A stretch of 64,000 nucleotides of DNA from Methyloligella sp. GL2 (GTDB lineage: Bacteria > Pseudomonadota > Alphaproteobacteria > Rhizobiales > Methyloligellaceae): positions 1,377,501 to 1,441,500 of the forward strand of contig NZ_CP054476.1 of the NCBI RefSeq assembly GCF_013341275.1, given 5' to 3'. The position numbers and the translations under genes were made by a program. Of the stretch, positions 11,954 through 20,649 are shown one piece after another. The first letter of the stretch is position 1; every line of letters begins with the position of its first letter. Below the pieces are notes generated by a model that ran no database searches, was not told the DNA's origin, and saw nothing but the letters and a program-made list of their open reading frames with translations.

Positions 11954-12110
11954 AGGCCCCCTGTCGGACAGGCTAAGCATCTAAGACCATTGCGCTTTCC
12001 ACCGAGTGGCTGCAGCGAATGTCGCGGTCTCTTGTGCGAGATTAAATCGCGCACGATATATCCTGGCAATGAAGGGCGGTATCCCGCCCCAAACTTGCAG
12101 GAGCATCGAT

Positions 12111-12815
12111 ATGCTGACACTTCGACGGGCCGAAGAGCGCGGCCGCGCTCAGTTCGGTTGGCTGGATAGCCGCCACAGCTTCTCTTTCGGACAGTATTAC
12201 GATCCGGCGCATATGGGCTTCGGCCCGTTGCGGGTGATCAACGAGGACCGAGTGGCGCCTGGGGGTGGGTTTCCGACCCATCCCCATAGCGACATGGAGA
12301 TCGTGACCTATGTGCTGTCCGGCGCGCTGGAGCATAAGGATAGTCTGGGCACGGGCTCGGTGATCCGCCCCGGCGACGTGCAGCGCATGTCGGCGGGGAC
12401 CGGCATCCGCCATAGCGAGTTCAACGCCTCGGACGAGGAGCCGGTGCATTTCCTGCAGATCTGGATCCTGCCGGAGGCCCGCGGTCTTGAGCCCTCCTAC
12501 GAGCAGAAGAGCTTCTCGGCGGAGGAGAGGCATGGCGGGTTCCGGCTGGTCGGATCGGCCGACGGGCGCGACGGCTCGGTGACCATCCACCGAGATGTGT
12601 CGCTCTATGCCGCCGTGCTCGATGACGGCGAGACCGCCGAGCTCAAGCTCGGAGAGAACCGTGCCGGCTGGCTGCAGCTTGCCCGCGGCAGCGCCGAGGT
12701 GAATGGGCAGCAGCTCTATCCGGGCGACGGGCTGTCCTTCGACGCGGCGGTCACCATCTCGGTGAAGGGAACTTCCGAAGCGGCGGAGGTGCTGTTCTTC
12801 GACATGGTGCCTTAG
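12111..12815 (+). CDS. Pirin family protein (YhhW-like bicupin)
   Basis: This is a 234-residue bicupin of the pirin family. Family members bind a metal and some act as quercetin 2,3-dioxygenases. The N-terminal cupin carries the pirin signature: [12 protein letters not shown], then [22 protein letters not shown] with the metal-binding His-x-His and downstream His and Glu ([23 protein letters not shown]). The length is that of the short YhhW type. The start at 12111 follows GCAGGAG at an ideal distance. The gene has its own terminator just downstream. Substrate cannot be told from sequence. Confidence 0.92.
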   Translation: MLTLRRAEERGRAQFGWLDSRHSFSFGQYYDPAHMGFGPLRVINEDRVAPGGGFPTHPHSDMEIVTYVLSGALEHKDSLGTGSVIRPGDVQRMSAGTGIRHSEFNASDEEPVHFLQIWILPEARGLEPSYEQKSFSAEERHGGFRLVGSADGRDGSVTIHRDVSLYAAVLDDGETAELKLGENRAGWLQLARGSAEVNGQQLYPGDGLSFDAAVTISVKGTSEAAEVLFFDMVP

Positions 12816-12842
12816 GCGCTGTCATGAGCATCTAAGACGAAG

Positions 12843-12885
12843 ATCCCCCAATGCCGGCGGTCCCGGGATTGGGGGATTTCTTTTT
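12843..12885 (+). terminator. Intrinsic terminator after the pirin gene
   Basis: A perfect 10-bp stem, ATCCCCCAAT (12843-12852) with ATTGGGGGAT (12868-12877), encloses a 15-nt loop and is followed by TTCTTTTT. It lies 28 bp after the pirin stop codon. Confidence 0.9.
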
Positions 12886-12993
12886 GCCACGTAGCGGATT
12901 CACCTTTGGTCGCTGCGTGGTTGTGCAGCTTAAGCTTTATGCAATCTCAGGTTCCGATGATGCGAGCTCCCGCTGGGAGAGGAGTGAGGCATC

Positions 12994-13722
12994 ATGTGCA
13001 AGTATTGTTCTGGAACGGCCGCGCCGGATCTCGACCGCCGCGGCGTGCTTTCGCTGGGGCTCGGTGCGGCGGCGGCGCTGCTCGCCGGCAACGCAAAGGC
13101 CAAGGCTGAAGATCAGCCGCCACGGCCGCAAAATGTGCTCGATCCCGATCAGGCGCTGGAGCGGCTGATGGTGGGCAATGAGCGCTATGTCAAAGGCACC
13201 GGCAAGACGCACGACTTCATCGCCGAACGACCGGCTCTGGTGCGCGGGCAGAATCCGTTTGCCGGCATTCTCTCCTGCGCCGACTCCCGCGTCGCGCCGG
13301 AGCTTGCCTTCGATACCGGACGCGGCGATCTCTTCGTGCTTCGGGTCGCCGGCAATTTCGTCAATCTCGATAATCTGGCGAGCTTCGAATATGCGGTGGC
13401 GGTGCTGAATGCGCCGCTTCTGATGGTGCTCGGCCACGAGGCTTGCGGCGCGGTCTCCTCCACCATCTCTTCCATTGAGGACGATACCACCTTGCCGGGA
13501 CATCTGCCGGCGCTGGTGAAGGCGCTCACCCCGGCGGTGAAGCAAGCCTCGGCGCAATCCCATGACGATCTTCTGGCGCGCGCCACCGAGGACAATGTGC
13601 GGTTGAATGTGGAGAAGCTGAAAACCGCCAGCCCAATCCTCGATAAGGCGGTGAAGGCCGGCAAGCTCAAGGTGGTGGGCGGCATTTACCGGCTTGAGAC
13701 CGGCAAGGTGGAGCTGCTCTGA
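12994..13722 (+). CDS. Beta-class carbonic anhydrase, probably Tat-exported
   Basis: This is a 242-residue zinc enzyme interconverting CO2 and bicarbonate. The zinc site is complete: CADSR (about residue 93, Cys ligand plus the Asp-Arg dyad) and GHEACGAV (His and Cys ligands about 55 residues later). The N-terminus MCKYCSGTAAPDLDRRGVLSLGLGAAAALLAG has a twin arginine, a hydrophobic core and an AKA-like cleavage region, so the enzyme probably acts in the periplasm. This type is often seen in alphaproteobacteria next to transporters or in CO2/pH adaptation. A GAGAGGAGTG ribosome-binding region precedes the ATG. The unit ends in a strong terminator. Confidence 0.92.
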   Translation: MCKYCSGTAAPDLDRRGVLSLGLGAAAALLAGNAKAKAEDQPPRPQNVLDPDQALERLMVGNERYVKGTGKTHDFIAERPALVRGQNPFAGILSCADSRVAPELAFDTGRGDLFVLRVAGNFVNLDNLASFEYAVAVLNAPLLMVLGHEACGAVSSTISSIEDDTTLPGHLPALVKALTPAVKQASAQSHDDLLARATEDNVRLNVEKLKTASPILDKAVKAGKLKVVGGIYRLETGKVELL

Positions 13723-13760
13723 CGCCCCGGACGGAGCGTCTGGTCTTTATTGGCATCGTC

Positions 13761-13796
13761 AAAAGGGCGCGCTAGGGCGTGCCCTTTTCGTATTTT
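13761..13796 (+). terminator. Intrinsic terminator after carbonic anhydrase gene
   Basis: The 12-bp hairpin AAAAGGGCGCGC / GCGTGCCCTTTT (one G-T pair, TAGG loop) spans 13761-13788 and is followed by CGTATTTT. The A-rich left arm and T-rich right arm suggest possible function in both directions. Confidence 0.88.
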
Positions 13797-13860
13797 CACA
13801 GGCTAAAAATCCATTCCAATCAGTGAGTTAGTCTATCGTCCCGGAATTCGCCTTGTGATT

Positions 13861-13895
13861 GTTATGATATAACGTTAATGACGTTAATATATAAC
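13861..13895. promoter_or_regulatory. Two tandem Zur-like boxes upstream of the zinc receptor gene
   Basis: GTTATGATATAAC (13861-13873) matches the alphaproteobacterial Zur core GTTATAnTATAAC with one mismatch. GTTAATATATAAC (13883-13895) matches with two. Their centres are 22 bp apart, close to two helical turns, and the second ends 33 bp before the proposed receptor start. They sit in an AT-rich island unlike the surrounding DNA. Zinc-loaded Zur binding here would repress the receptor when zinc is plentiful. Confidence 0.8.
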
Positions 13896-13927
13896 ATATC
13901 AGTTCAAGCTGGGTTTTGGGGGACTTG

Positions 13928-16252
13928 ATGGGGATGCTGCCGCTTGGCCGCGCGCTGGTTTTTGGCGCGGCCGCAATCGCGTTTTTCGGAATTTCATCGC
14001 GCCTCGCGGCGCAGGAGGTGACCGACGTCACCGACGATGCCGCCGTGGATAGCGAGGTGGTAGTGCTGCCGCCCATCGTGGTGACGATTCCGAGCCCGGT
14101 TACGCCTGCTCCTGCCCGCCGGCACAGCTCCGGGAGCGGCAGTGTCGCAGCGGCGGCATCGAGCAGCGGAGAAGGCACGCAGCGCACCGAGAGCGCGCCA
14201 CCGTCCGTGTTGCCGAGCTTCGCGCCGGAGAGCTTCTCCTCGGTCACGGTGATCGGCGAGGGCGAGATCGAGCGCAGCGAGGCGACCAACTTCGGCGACG
14301 TGATGTTCACTAAGCCGGGCATCACCTCCACCACCTTCGCGCCCGGCGCGAGCCGGCCGATCATCCGGGGTCTCGATAATTTCCGGGTCCGCATCCAGGA
14401 AAACGGCATCGGCATTCACGACGTGTCGGCGCTCGGCAACGATCACGCCGTGCCGATCGATCCGATGTCGGCGGACCGGATCGAGGTGATCCGCGGGCCG
14501 GCCACTTTGCGCTGGGGCTCCCAGGCCATCGGCGGCGTGGTCGAGGCCAGCAATAACCGCATCCCGACCGACATTGCCGATGGCGAGCGGCATCTCAGCG
14601 TGCAAGGCGCCTACACCACGGTGGATGAGGGCTGGAACGGCGTAATGAAATACGACAATCGCTCCGGCAATGTTGCGGTGCATGTCGATGCGCTGGGCCG
14701 TAATGCGGAGGATTACGAGACGCCGCTCGGTACCGAAGAGAACAGCTTCGTGAAGACCGACAGCCAGGCTGCGGGCGCCACGCTGTTCTTCGACCGCGGC
14801 TTCTTCGGCACTTCGGTCAGCCGCTTTGCCAGCGATTACGGCATTCCCGGCGGCGAGGAGGCCGAGCTCGGCATCCATATCGACATGGAGCAATATCGCT
14901 GGAGCAATCACGGCGTCTATCGTCCGCTGACGGGACCGGTGGAGGAGGTGCGCTTCTGGCTCGGCTATTCCGACTATCATCATGACGAGATCGGTGCCGA
15001 ACACGAGCACGAGCATGAGGATGAAGATCACGACGAGGAAGCCCATGAGGACGAGGATCACGAAGATCACGACCATGAGCACGAGCTGGCCGAGGGGCAT
15101 GAGGAGGTCATCCACGGCACCTTCAAGCGGAAGGCCTGGGAAGCCCGCACCGAGTTCCAGCACGTTCCCGTCGCAACCCAATTTGGCGAGCTGACCGGCG
15201 CGCTCGGCCTGCAATGGTCGCATGACGATCTCGCCACCGAAGGCGAGGCGGAGGAGCTGCTGGCGCCGAACACCACCGTGCAGGTCGCCAGCTATCTGTT
15301 CGAAGAGCTGGCGCTCTCCGACCGGCTGCGCTTCCAGGCGGCAGGCCGCATCGAGAATGACGATGTGGACGGCTTCGCTCCGGACGTTCCTGCGAACCTT
15401 CTGCCGCCGCCGGACGAGATTCCGGTGACTGCGGCGAACCGCAACTTCACCCCGGTCAGCGGCAGCATCGGGCTGCTGCGCGATCTGCCCAATAACGTGG
15501 TGATGCGCGCCACTGCGCAATATGTGGAGCGCGCGCCGACGGCCTCGGAGCTGTTCTCGAAAGGCTCGCATCACGCCTCCGGCACCTTCGAGATCGGCGA
15601 TCCCGATCTCGATATCGAGGCGGCGCAGAGCTTCGAGGTCGGCCTCGGCCGGTCGACTGGGCGCTTCCGCTTCGACGCCAGCGGCTATTACACAGAGTTC
15701 GACGGCTTCATCTATCAGGCTCTGACCGGCATCACCTGCGACGAGGAGTTCTCCACCTGCGGCATTGCCAATGGCGAGTTCGACCAGGTGCAGACGTCGC
15801 AGCGCGATGCGACCTTCTACGGCGCGGAGCTGGAAGGCCAGTACGATGTGACGCCCATCGCGGGCGGTACGTTCGGCATCGACGGGCAGTACGATTTCGT
15901 GCATGCGACCTTCGCCGACGGCTCCTATGTGCCGCGTATTCCGCCCCATCGCCTGGGCGGTGGGCTCTATTGGCAGGACGAGCATTGGCAGGGCCGGGTC
16001 AGCCTGCTGCACGCCTTTAGCCAAGACGAGGTTGCCGCGCATGAAAGCGATACGCCCGGCTATAACCTGTTGAATGCCTCGCTGAGCTGGAGCGACAATT
16101 TCTGGACCGGTGCCTATCAGAACCAGGTCACCATCGGGCTCGCAGCGGACAATCTGCTGGATGACGAGATCCGCAACGCGGCCTCGTTCAAGGCGGACGA
16201 GGTGCTGCTGCCGGGACGGAGCTTCAGGCTGTTTGCCAAGGCGACGTTCTAG
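13928..16252 (+). CDS. znuD: TonB-dependent outer-membrane receptor, ZnuD-like, with His/Glu-rich zinc loop
   Basis: This is a 774-residue outer-membrane beta-barrel importer. A signal peptide (LPLGRALVFGAAAIAFFGISSRLAAQ) and a Pro/Ser linker precede the plug domain (ATNFGDVMFTKPGITSTTF, RPIIRGLDNFRVRIQENGIG, DRIEVIRGPATLRWGSQAIGG). The barrel follows and ends with a C-terminal Phe (SFRLFAKATF). An extracellular-loop segment at about residues 349-393 is almost wholly His, Glu and Asp (for example EHEHEHEDEDHDEEAHEDED), as in zinc receptor ZnuD. The start is set at ATG 13928, 5-6 nt after GGGGGA; ATG 13934 and TTG 13916 are alternatives. Two Zur-like boxes upstream support zinc as substrate. 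No zinc ABC transporter is in the window. Confidence 0.9.
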   Translation: MGMLPLGRALVFGAAAIAFFGISSRLAAQEVTDVTDDAAVDSEVVVLPPIVVTIPSPVTPAPARRHSSGSGSVAAAASSSGEGTQRTESAPPSVLPSFAPESFSSVTVIGEGEIERSEATNFGDVMFTKPGITSTTFAPGASRPIIRGLDNFRVRIQENGIGIHDVSALGNDHAVPIDPMSADRIEVIRGPATLRWGSQAIGGVVEASNNRIPTDIADGERHLSVQGAYTTVDEGWNGVMKYDNRSGNVAVHVDALGRNAEDYETPLGTEENSFVKTDSQAAGATLFFDRGFFGTSVSRFASDYGIPGGEEAELGIHIDMEQYRWSNHGVYRPLTGPVEEVRFWLGYSDYHHDEIGAEHEHEHEDEDHDEEAHEDEDHEDHDHEHELAEGHEEVIHGTFKRKAWEARTEFQHVPVATQFGELTGALGLQWSHDDLATEGEAEELLAPNTTVQVASYLFEELALSDRLRFQAAGRIENDDVDGFAPDVPANLLPPPDEIPVTAANRNFTPVSGSIGLLRDLPNNVVMRATAQYVERAPTASELFSKGSHHASGTFEIGDPDLDIEAAQSFEVGLGRSTGRFRFDASGYYTEFDGFIYQALTGITCDEEFSTCGIANGEFDQVQTSQRDATFYGAELEGQYDVTPIAGGTFGIDGQYDFVHATFADGSYVPRIPPHRLGGGLYWQDEHWQGRVSLLHAFSQDEVAAHESDTPGYNLLNASLSWSDNFWTGAYQNQVTIGLAADNLLDDEIRNAASFKADEVLLPGRSFRLFAKATF

Positions 16253-16300
16253 GAACGTGTCGGGCGGCGGCTTCGGCCGCCGCGGCGCTTTGGCCTCGGC

Positions 16301-17476
16301 TCAGCCGGTACGCGCCGGCGAGGTCAGATGGTGGAGCTGCACCGGCTCTTTTTGATGCAAGGCGGTGCGGTTGCGGCCGTTCTGCTTGGCGGTGTAGAGC
16401 GCCGCATCGGCCATGGCGATGAGACGGTCGAGATCGGTTCCGTCTCTTGGCGCTGCGGCGAGACCGGCGCTCGCCGTCACCGAAATGGCGTGATCGCCAT
16501 ACTGGATCGGGGTGGCGGACAGCACTGCCCGGATACGGTCGGCGATAAGGGCGGCCTCCTCGCGGTTCATACGCGGAAGCAGCAGCGCGAATTCCTCGCC
16601 GCCGAGCCGGCCGAAGATGTCGCCGGGGCGCAGCTGGTCTCGGGCGCGGGCTGCGAACTCGGCGATCACCCGGTCGCCGGCGGGGTGGCCATACGCGTCG
16701 TTGATGCGCTTGAAGTGGTCGATATCGAAGACCACGACAGCGGCGCGGCTGGCCTTCTCGTGAGGGCCCAAGGCAGCAGTGCCTTTCTCGAAGAAGCCAC
16801 GCCGGTTGAGCGCGTCGGAGAGGGGGTCGGTGGTGGCGAGCCGGTGCAGCCGCCGATGCGAGACCTCGCTGATCATCAAGATGCCGAACAGCACGATGGC
16901 GATCATGGCGATGCCAGTCTGGAACGGGGCGAAGGTCATCCAGCCGGTCAGCGGCCCGTCGCCGATCTCGTTCCGTAGCGTGAACAGGGCAACGGCCTGG
17001 GAATAACTGATCAGGGTCTCGATCAGGCAGACGATGCCGATACAGCTCCTGGCGCTGAACGGCCGTTTGGCGGTGCGCATGATGTCAGCGCCGATCAGCA
17101 AGGTTCCCGTGCCGATGGCGAGGTTGAAGACGAACGGCTTCAGCGCGTAGGTCGGCTCGACGAGGGTGAGGCCGATAAGCCAGATTGCCGGCGGCAACAC
17201 GGCGAGAAACGGGAAGGGGCGTTGCTCGAAGGCACGTAGCCCGGCCCAAAGCGCGCCGACGCCGAACAGCGCGATCAGAGCGGGAAGGGGGACGGCCAGC
17301 GGACCGAGATAGGGTTTCAGTCGCCCCAGAACCACGCCCAATCCGAACAGGGTGAAGCCGGCAACCCACCAAGAGTAGGCGGGATTACGGTCGCGAAGGC
17401 GCAAGACGAGCATGATCAGCCCGCCGAGAAGGCAGGCCGCTGCAACGACAAGCCCGGTTGTAAAACGGTCGAACAC
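16301..17476 (-). CDS. Membrane diguanylate cyclase (GGDEF)
   Basis: This 391-residue protein makes cyclic di-GMP. A GTG start at 17476 is preceded by GGGGGA at a good distance. The first 205 residues form about six to seven membrane helices, which resemble a sensory domain without recognisable ligand motif. The GGDEF domain follows (about 215-375): TTDPLSDALNRRGFFEKG, DIDHFKRINDAYGHPAGD, and active signature RLGGEEFALLLPR. An inhibitory I-site RxxD (RPGD) lies exactly five residues before GGEEF, so product feedback is likely. There is no EAL domain. It converges with the receptor gene. Confidence 0.93.
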   Translation of the reverse strand: MFDRFTTGLVVAAACLLGGLIMLVLRLRDRNPAYSWWVAGFTLFGLGVVLGRLKPYLGPLAVPLPALIALFGVGALWAGLRAFEQRPFPFLAVLPPAIWLIGLTLVEPTYALKPFVFNLAIGTGTLLIGADIMRTAKRPFSARSCIGIVCLIETLISYSQAVALFTLRNEIGDGPLTGWMTFAPFQTGIAMIAIVLFGILMISEVSHRRLHRLATTDPLSDALNRRGFFEKGTAALGPHEKASRAAVVVFDIDHFKRINDAYGHPAGDRVIAEFAARARDQLRPGDIFGRLGGEEFALLLPRMNREEAALIADRIRAVLSATPIQYGDHAISVTASAGLAAAPRDGTDLDRLIAMADAALYTAKQNGRNRTALHQKEPVQLHHLTSPARTG

Positions 17477-17607
17477 GATATTTCCCCCGATCGGCAGCCC
17501 ATATATGGGGCCGCGGGTGATAATTTGCAGAGAACGGATTCAATAAAATTTTCCTCGCCTTGAAGCCTGCCCCGCGTGGCGCGATGGCTCTGGCAAGAAG
17601 ACGCTAT

Positions 17608-18909
17608 CTAACCTTCGGCTGCTCGCGCCTTGTCGTCGAGGAGATCTGCCGGCTCCGCCCGGGCAGCGAGGGCAACGGCTTCGGCGAGGACCTTAGTGCC
17701 GGCCAGGATGTGCTGCGGTTCGACCCACTCGGCCGGATGATGGCTGATACCGCCGCAACAGGGGACGAAGATCATTCCCGTCGGGCAGACGTAGTGGAGC
17801 TGGCGGGCATCATGTCCGGCGGCGGAGAAGAGCCGCATGGAGGCAAGTCCGGCGCGCTCCGTGGCCTTCTCCAACAGCTGTTGCATCGGGGCCGGGAAGG
17901 AGAGCGAAGGCGCATGGGTAATCTGGTGCAGCGACACTTGGCAGCGATCGCGATCTCCTGATGCGGCGGCGCGGATCTTGGCGTCGAGGCGGTCCACCGC
18001 AGCATTGTCGGGGCAGCGAATATCGAGAGAAAAATAGACGCTTTCGGGTATCACCGAGGGGGCATTCGGCGTCACGTCGAACTGGCCCACGGTGAATTTC
18101 ATGTCCTCAAGGCTGACCGCCTCGCGGTGTAGTTCCCCGATAAGGCCGGTGGCGGCGATCAGCGCGTCGCGACGATCGGCCATGGCGACGGTGCCGGCAT
18201 GGCCGGCTTTGCCGTCGACGCGGATGCGATAGCGCCGCGTGCCCTGAATGCCGGTGACGATGCCGATTGGGATGTTGGCCCGCTCTAGCACGTCGTTCTG
18301 TTCGATATGCGGCTCGATATAGCAGTGGACCGGCCGGCCCAGCGGGTGCTCGGGGATGGACTCGTCGCCAGCGTGGATCTCGGCGATCGCCTCGGCCATG
18401 GAGATGCCGGCACGATCGCGTATGGCGAGGATGTCCGGCAAGGACTGAGGGTTGGTGAAGCCTGTCGATCCGCTCATCCCCGGGGCAAAACGCGAGCCTT
18501 CCTCATTGGTCCAGGCCACCAGCTCTACCGGCCGTTCCGGCCTCTCGCCGCGTTCGATAAATACGCGAAGCACCTCCAGCGCTGCGATCACGCCAAAAGT
18601 GCCATCGAAGCATCCGCCTGTCGGCTGTGAATCGATATGCGAGCCGATGAGAACGGGCGGAAGTTCGGGGCGTTGTCCCTCCAGGCGGAGAAACAGGTTT
18701 GCCGCCGCATCGGTATAGGCGGAAAGCCCGATCTCTCGTCCCCAGGCGACGATTTCGGCGCGGGCGCGTGCTTCCGCCTTGGAGAGGGCCGGGCGGTTGA
18801 CCGCCCCGCCGGGACTGGCGCCGTGCTTGGCGAGGGCCTCGATATTCTGCCACAGGCGGTAACCGTCGACCGCGGTGCTGAGGCCTTGTCGTTGCTCGGC
18901 CACCGTCAT
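17608..18909 (-). CDS. M20-family amidase (allantoate amidohydrolase / N-carbamoyl-amino-acid hydrolase type)
   Basis: A 433-residue cytosolic di-metal hydrolase that cleaves carbamoyl or ureido amides. Metal-site motifs of the hydantoinase/carbamoylase family are present: GSHIDSQPTGGCFDGTFGV (about 88), TNEEGSRFAPGMSGS (about 130), HIEQ (about 205) and the C-terminal SAAGHDARQLHYV ... FVPCCGGISHHPAEW. The ATG overlaps the stop of the upstream alpha/beta hydrolase by 4 nt, so it is the last gene of the minus-strand operon starting at 21783. The family acts on allantoate, ureidoglycine, N-carbamoyl amino acids or beta-ureidopropionate; the natural substrate here is unknown. Confidence 0.88.
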   Translation of the reverse strand: MTVAEQRQGLSTAVDGYRLWQNIEALAKHGASPGGAVNRPALSKAEARARAEIVAWGREIGLSAYTDAAANLFLRLEGQRPELPPVLIGSHIDSQPTGGCFDGTFGVIAALEVLRVFIERGERPERPVELVAWTNEEGSRFAPGMSGSTGFTNPQSLPDILAIRDRAGISMAEAIAEIHAGDESIPEHPLGRPVHCYIEPHIEQNDVLERANIPIGIVTGIQGTRRYRIRVDGKAGHAGTVAMADRRDALIAATGLIGELHREAVSLEDMKFTVGQFDVTPNAPSVIPESVYFSLDIRCPDNAAVDRLDAKIRAAASGDRDRCQVSLHQITHAPSLSFPAPMQQLLEKATERAGLASMRLFSAAGHDARQLHYVCPTGMIFVPCCGGISHHPAEWVEPQHILAGTKVLAEAVALAARAEPADLLDDKARAAEG

Positions 18910-19793
18910 TTGGTTCGCATGACCTGGTCGGGATCGGCGCGTGGATCGCGCTTGTCCCAGCGCCCGGCGATGGTGCTGAACAGGAAGTCCTCCAGCAGCC
19001 GGTTAAACAAGGCCGGCTCTTCCAGGTTCAGCGTGTGGCCGGATTTCGGCAGCACCGCCAGACCGCAGCGGGGCAAGGTCTGCTTGAGAAACAGGGCCGG
19101 CTGCAGACAGTGGTCGTCCTCGTCACCGGTCATCACCAGGACCGGCAGGTCCAGTGCCGCGAGACGCTCGCGCAAGTCATAGAGGGAGGGGCGCATCATC
19201 TGTATGCCGCGCATGGTATTTGCCGCGCCGGTGTCATCGTGCTGCGCCAGCCGCTCGGCAAAGACGCGCCAGCCATAGGGATCCTTCTCTTGGAATTGGA
19301 CGCGGGAGGCACCCTCCGCATAGGTGGGGGCGAAGTCCTTTGTCCCCCGCTGCTCGAAATTGCGTGCGACGGCAGCGGAGACCTCGCGGAAATAGTCCTC
19401 AAAGCGTTTCTCGGCGCCATAGCCGGTGCCGGCTGCGGTTATGGAGAGAACCCGTTCGGTATGGCGCAAGCCGGCATGGAGGCAGGCGAAACCGCCCATG
19501 GAAAGGCCGGCAAGATGGGCCTGCTTGATGCCAAGACCGTCCATCACCGCGATGATGTCGTCGGCGGCGCGGTTCTGGGAATACTGTTCGGTCTGCTTCG
19601 GGATGTCTGAGGGAGGATAGCCTCGCGCCGCGAAGGTGACGCATTGGAAGCGGCGTGAGAAATGGCTGATCTGCGGTTCCCAGCTCCAATAACTGCCGCC
19701 GAATTCATGGACGAATATCAGCGGCGCGCCGTGGCCGTAGCTTTCGGTGTGAAGCGCGATGCCGTCTTCGGTGGTGATACTTGCCGTCGGCAC
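18906..19793 (-). CDS. Alpha/beta hydrolase
   Basis: This is a 295-residue alpha/beta-fold hydrolase. The oxyanion region is FVHEFGGSYWSWEPQ (about residue 28), the nucleophile elbow GLSMGG (about 98), the acid residue probably in TGDEDDHCLQ (about 225) and the catalytic His in KSGHTLNLEEP (about 253). It starts 1 nt after the SDR stop and overlaps the following amidase by 4 nt, so the three are one transcript. Similar enzymes in catabolic operons hydrolyse enol-lactones, ring-cleavage products or amides. The specific reaction is not evident. Confidence 0.88.
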   Translation of the reverse strand: MPTASITTEDGIALHTESYGHGAPLIFVHEFGGSYWSWEPQISHFSRRFQCVTFAARGYPPSDIPKQTEQYSQNRAADDIIAVMDGLGIKQAHLAGLSMGGFACLHAGLRHTERVLSITAAGTGYGAEKRFEDYFREVSAAVARNFEQRGTKDFAPTYAEGASRVQFQEKDPYGWRVFAERLAQHDDTGAANTMRGIQMMRPSLYDLRERLAALDLPVLVMTGDEDDHCLQPALFLKQTLPRCGLAVLPKSGHTLNLEEPALFNRLLEDFLFSTIAGRWDKRDPRADPDQVMRTK

Positions 19794-19794
19794 G

Positions 19795-20577
19795 TCAGAT
19801 CACCGAGCGGCGGGCGGAGATGCCGCCATCGATGGTGATGACGGTTCCGGTGATATAGGCGGCACGCTCGGAGGCGAGGAACAAGAACATGTCGACCACC
19901 TCGCGAAGATGGGCTGGCCGTTTCAGCGGATAGCGTTCTATGAGCTCGACATAGCGGGCTTCGTCGTCGAACAGCGTTACCGCGCGCTGGCGAAGCATGT
20001 TGTAGATGCGGCCGGTATCGACCGGTCCCGGATTGACGCCGACGACGCGGATATTGTCGTCCAGGCTACGGCCCCCAAGCGCCCGGGTGAATGCCATCAG
20101 CCCGGCATTGCCGGTCGCGCCGGCGATGTAATCGGGATCGCAGATTTCGCCGCCATTGCCGATATTGTTGAGGATCACGCCGCCGCCGCGCGCCTTCATC
20201 AGAGGATAGAAAGCGCGGGACATGTCGACATAGCCGAAGCCTTTCAGCTGCCAGCCTTCGCGCCAGGCCTTGGCGTCCACCTGCCAGAGATCGCCGCTGG
20301 GGATGGTGCCGGCGTTGTTGACCACAATATCGACCGCGCCGGCCTCGCTGACGACTTGCTCGACGGCCCCCTCCGCGGTGAGGTCGACGGCACTGTAGGT
20401 CACTGCAAGTCCGTTTATCTTCTGCGTTCTTTCTGCCAGCTGCTGAAGCCGGTCCTCAGACCGCGCCACCAGATGCAGCGGACAGTTTTCCTCCGCAAAA
20501 GCGATTGCCAGTGCTTCGCCTATGCCTTGCGATGCACCCGAAATCAGAACACGCTTCCCTCGAAGCCCCAGCTCCAT
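19795..20577 (-). CDS. Short-chain dehydrogenase/reductase, divergent active site
   Basis: This is a 260-residue Rossmann-fold protein. The cofactor motif GASQGIG (about 14-20) and the NNAG motif (about 87) are intact. The usual active-site YxxxK is not: the aligned segment reads DPDYIAGATGNAGLMAFTRAL (about 160), with Tyr kept but Ala where Lys is expected. It belongs to a minority branch of SDRs that carry a Y-x-x-G-x-x-G-N variant. The following NPGPVDTGRI is typical of SDRs. It lies between the aminotransferase and alpha/beta hydrolase genes in the minus-strand operon. Redox chemistry is plausible but not assured. Confidence 0.85.
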   Translation of the reverse strand: MELGLRGKRVLISGASQGIGEALAIAFAEENCPLHLVARSEDRLQQLAERTQKINGLAVTYSAVDLTAEGAVEQVVSEAGAVDIVVNNAGTIPSGDLWQVDAKAWREGWQLKGFGYVDMSRAFYPLMKARGGGVILNNIGNGGEICDPDYIAGATGNAGLMAFTRALGGRSLDDNIRVVGVNPGPVDTGRIYNMLRQRAVTLFDDEARYVELIERYPLKRPAHLREVVDMFLFLASERAAYITGTVITIDGGISARRSVI

Positions 20578-20649
20578 CGTTTCGATCGTCCTTCTATTTG
20601 GTCCGTTCCGGCTTGGCCGGTTCCAGGTTGGGTTGGTTGTGGCCTGCGC

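Noticed and set aside
13994-16042. 682-codon antisense frame within the zinc receptor gene
   Set aside because: The receptor has plug, barrel and C-terminal Phe signatures. The antisense frame has none and no ribosome-binding site.
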